NCBI GenBank assembly: GCA_948902155.1
Contig: CAQVQZ010000126.1
Span: 1-6,234, forward strand
Length of the DNA stretch: 6,234 bases
DNA from: an uncultured Oscillibacter sp.
Lineage (GTDB): Bacteria > Bacillota_A > Clostridia > Oscillospirales > Oscillospiraceae
Direction of reading: 5' to 3'
The position numbers and the translations under genes were made by a program. A model generated the notes under the pieces. It saw nothing but the letters and a program-made list of their open reading frames with translations, had not been told where the DNA came from and made no database searches. Shown here one piece after another: positions 5,007 to 6,234 of this stretch (the first letter of the stretch is position 1; each line of letters opens with the position of its first letter).

Positions 5007-6234
5007 GTGGCTTCCACACAAAAGAAATCCTCAAGTTCCCGCAAGTCCGGCGGAAAGGCGTCCGCCAAAAAGGCCCCTCAGAAGCAGCCCATCCGCCGGG
5101 AGATTACCGGGGGGGTGCTGCTGGTGCTGGCGCTGTTCGTCTTCGTCAGCTACTTCGGCGTGAACGCCCTGTTTCTGGACTTTTTCGCAAGGCTTTTGAA
5201 AGGGCTCTTTGGCTATGGCTACTGGCTGGCGGGGCCGTCGCTGGTGCTGGCGGGGCTCATCCTGCTGTTCCACCGGGGACGGCCGGTGCAGCTCCGGACC
5301 GTCTGCGCCCTGCTGCTTCCGCCCTTCTTCGGCGCGCTGACCCATCTGGTGTTCTGCAAGGAGGTCTATGAGCCGTCCTTCTTCAAGATGCTGGGGGCCA
5401 TCTGGGCCGACGGGACGGCGCTGAAGTCCGGCGGGGCCGTGTCCGGCGTGCTGGCCAACGGGTCCGCCGCCGTGTTCTCCCCGCTGGCGTCTACGATCTT
5501 GTTTACGGTGCAGTTCATGACGCTGCTGTTTGTGTCCCTCCGGGTGACGCTGGCGGAGCTGGCCGAGTGGCGGCGGGCCATGCCCCAGTATGAGGAGCAG
5601 CCCGAGCCCGCCATCCGCCTGACTCCGGTAGACCCGCCCAAGCGGCGCGCCGCCGGGCCCAAGCCCCAGATCGACATCCCCCTGGACGGCGAGGACCGCC
5701 CCGCCAAGCCGGAGAAGGCCGGGAAGTTCACCGGCTTCTTCCGGCACAAGGCCGACGCGCTGCCCACGCCGGATCAGGTGCTGGAGGCCCAGAAGCCGGA
5801 GCCGAAACCGGAGCCCAAGCCCGCTCCCGCGCCGGAGAAGCCGGTGAAAACCTCCATCCCCGTCCCGCCGCCGGAGCCGGTGCCGGAACCGGAGCTGTCC
5901 GCGTCCGCCGCGCCGGAGCCGCTGTTCCAGGAGCCGGTCCGGACGGCGGAAGCGCCGATTCCGGAGCCGGAGCCCGCGCCGGAGCCGGAAAAGCCCGCTC
6001 TGACGCCGGAGACGTTTGCACGGGGCAGCAAGGCGGAGACCGCCAAGGAGGTCGCCGCCCAGACTGCCGCCGTCGCCGCCGAGATCGAGGAAAAGCTGGC
6101 CTCCGAGGAAGGGGGCTATCTCTACCCGCCGGTGGACCTCCTGCGGATGAACCAGGGGGAGAACCACGTGGAGGCCGGGGCGGAGCTGCGGAACAACTCC
6201 CGCCGCCTGGCGGAGACCCTGACCAGCTTCGGCG
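5007..6234 (+). CDS. ftsK: FtsK/SpoIIIE DNA translocase, N-terminal part (3' end outside window)
   Basis: FtsK/SpoIIIE proteins are membrane-anchored hexameric motors that pump chromosomal DNA through the division septum. The 409 visible residues show the expected order. First comes a Lys/Ser-rich cytoplasmic tail (1-32), then about four membrane segments (roughly 34-57, 68-88, 95-116, 157-180). A long Pro/Glu/Ala-rich linker follows (about 193-335, with repeated PEP units). Then comes a short Ala/Glu helix-prone stretch (about 344-366) and the start of the motor's alpha domain (from about 369: YLYPPVDLLRM...NNSRRLAETLTSFG). The Walker motifs and the DNA-reading gamma domain lie beyond the window. 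The motor start makes the family call firm, but cell-division FtsK and sporulation SpoIIIE cannot be told apart here. The GTG start and GGAGGT support this beginning. It is the second gene of the uppP operon. Confidence 0.92.
   Translation, partial: MASTQKKSSSSRKSGGKASAKKAPQKQPIRREITGGVLLVLALFVFVSYFGVNALFLDFFARLLKGLFGYGYWLAGPSLVLAGLILLFHRGRPVQLRTVCALLLPPFFGALTHLVFCKEVYEPSFFKMLGAIWADGTALKSGGAVSGVLANGSAAVFSPLASTILFTVQFMTLLFVSLRVTLAELAEWRRAMPQYEEQPEPAIRLTPVDPPKRRAAGPKPQIDIPLDGEDRPAKPEKAGKFTGFFRHKADALPTPDQVLEAQKPEPKPEPKPAPAPEKPVKTSIPVPPPEPVPEPELSASAAPEPLFQEPVRTAEAPIPEPEPAPEPEKPALTPETFARGSKAETAKEVAAQTAAVAAEIEEKLASEEGGYLYPPVDLLRMNQGENHVEAGAELRNNSRRLAETLTSFG
5772..5985 (+). repeat. Low-complexity Pro-Glu repeat in the ftsK linker
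   Basis: Degenerate repeats of CCGGAGCCG-type units encode PEP/PKPEP runs (linker residues about 256-326). The stretch is very GC-rich and opens long but false frames on the other strand. Such linkers are normal in FtsK proteins and vary in length between relatives. Confidence 0.7.

Noticed and set aside
4057..5034. 325-codon open frame on the - strand across uppP
   Set aside because: It is antisense to a clear UppP with both family motifs; the translation has no domain and would overlap the uppP promoter.
5031..6167. 378-codon open frame on the - strand across ftsK
   Set aside because: It is a shadow of the GC-rich ftsK coding and Pro-Glu repeat; the translation is Arg/Gly/Leu low-complexity.

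Overview
The window looks like a piece of a GC-rich, low-GC-lineage Gram-positive (Firmicutes) chromosome. My best guess is a gut-type Clostridia of the order Oscillospirales (Oscillibacter/Flavonifractor/Lawsonibacter-like). This is inferred from strong AGGAGG ribosome sites, a strongly GC-biased third codon position, a LytTR regulator, a uppP-ftsK gene pair, and a tandem-palindrome intergenic repeat of a kind I associate with that group. No phage, plasmid, transposase, CRISPR, tRNA or rRNA gene is visible.

Layout, all genes on the + strand. (1) 3-1028 is the 3' part of an iron-type (FbpB-like) ABC transporter permease. It is followed after 3 nt by its ATPase (1032-2108) and a very strong intrinsic terminator (2124-2173), so this is the end of an importer operon whose promoter and substrate-binding protein lie outside the window. 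(2) 2174-2470 is non-coding and holds a two-hairpin palindromic repeat and a good sigma-A-type promoter. (3) 2471-3256 is a stand-alone regulator with an NTF2/SnoaL-like N-terminal domain and a C-terminal LytTR DNA-binding domain. It has its own promoter and its own terminator (3369-3402), so it is a single-gene unit. (4) 3257-4140 is an 884-bp gap with no convincing gene but much structure: heptamer repeats, a terminator, a cluster of DnaA-box-like 9-mers in converging orientation beside an AT-rich stretch, a potential G-quadruplex, nested palindromes, an inverted heptamer array and the uppP promoter. (5) 4141-4977 is uppP (undecaprenyl-diphosphate phosphatase), starting at TTG. (6) 5007 to the window end is the N-terminal part of an FtsK/SpoIIIE DNA translocase, 29 nt behind uppP and probably co-transcribed with it.

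The coding content is ordinary: metal-ion-type import, a one-component regulator, lipid-carrier recycling for the cell wall, and chromosome segregation. I see no new protein system. The most interesting part is the 3257-4140 gap. Its DnaA-box cluster resembles a bacterial replication origin, although none of the usual origin neighbours (dnaA, dnaN, rpmH, parAB) is in the window. It could be oriC separated from dnaA, a DnaA-titrating or reactivating locus, or chance enrichment. A genome-wide GC-skew plot and DnaA-box scan would decide.
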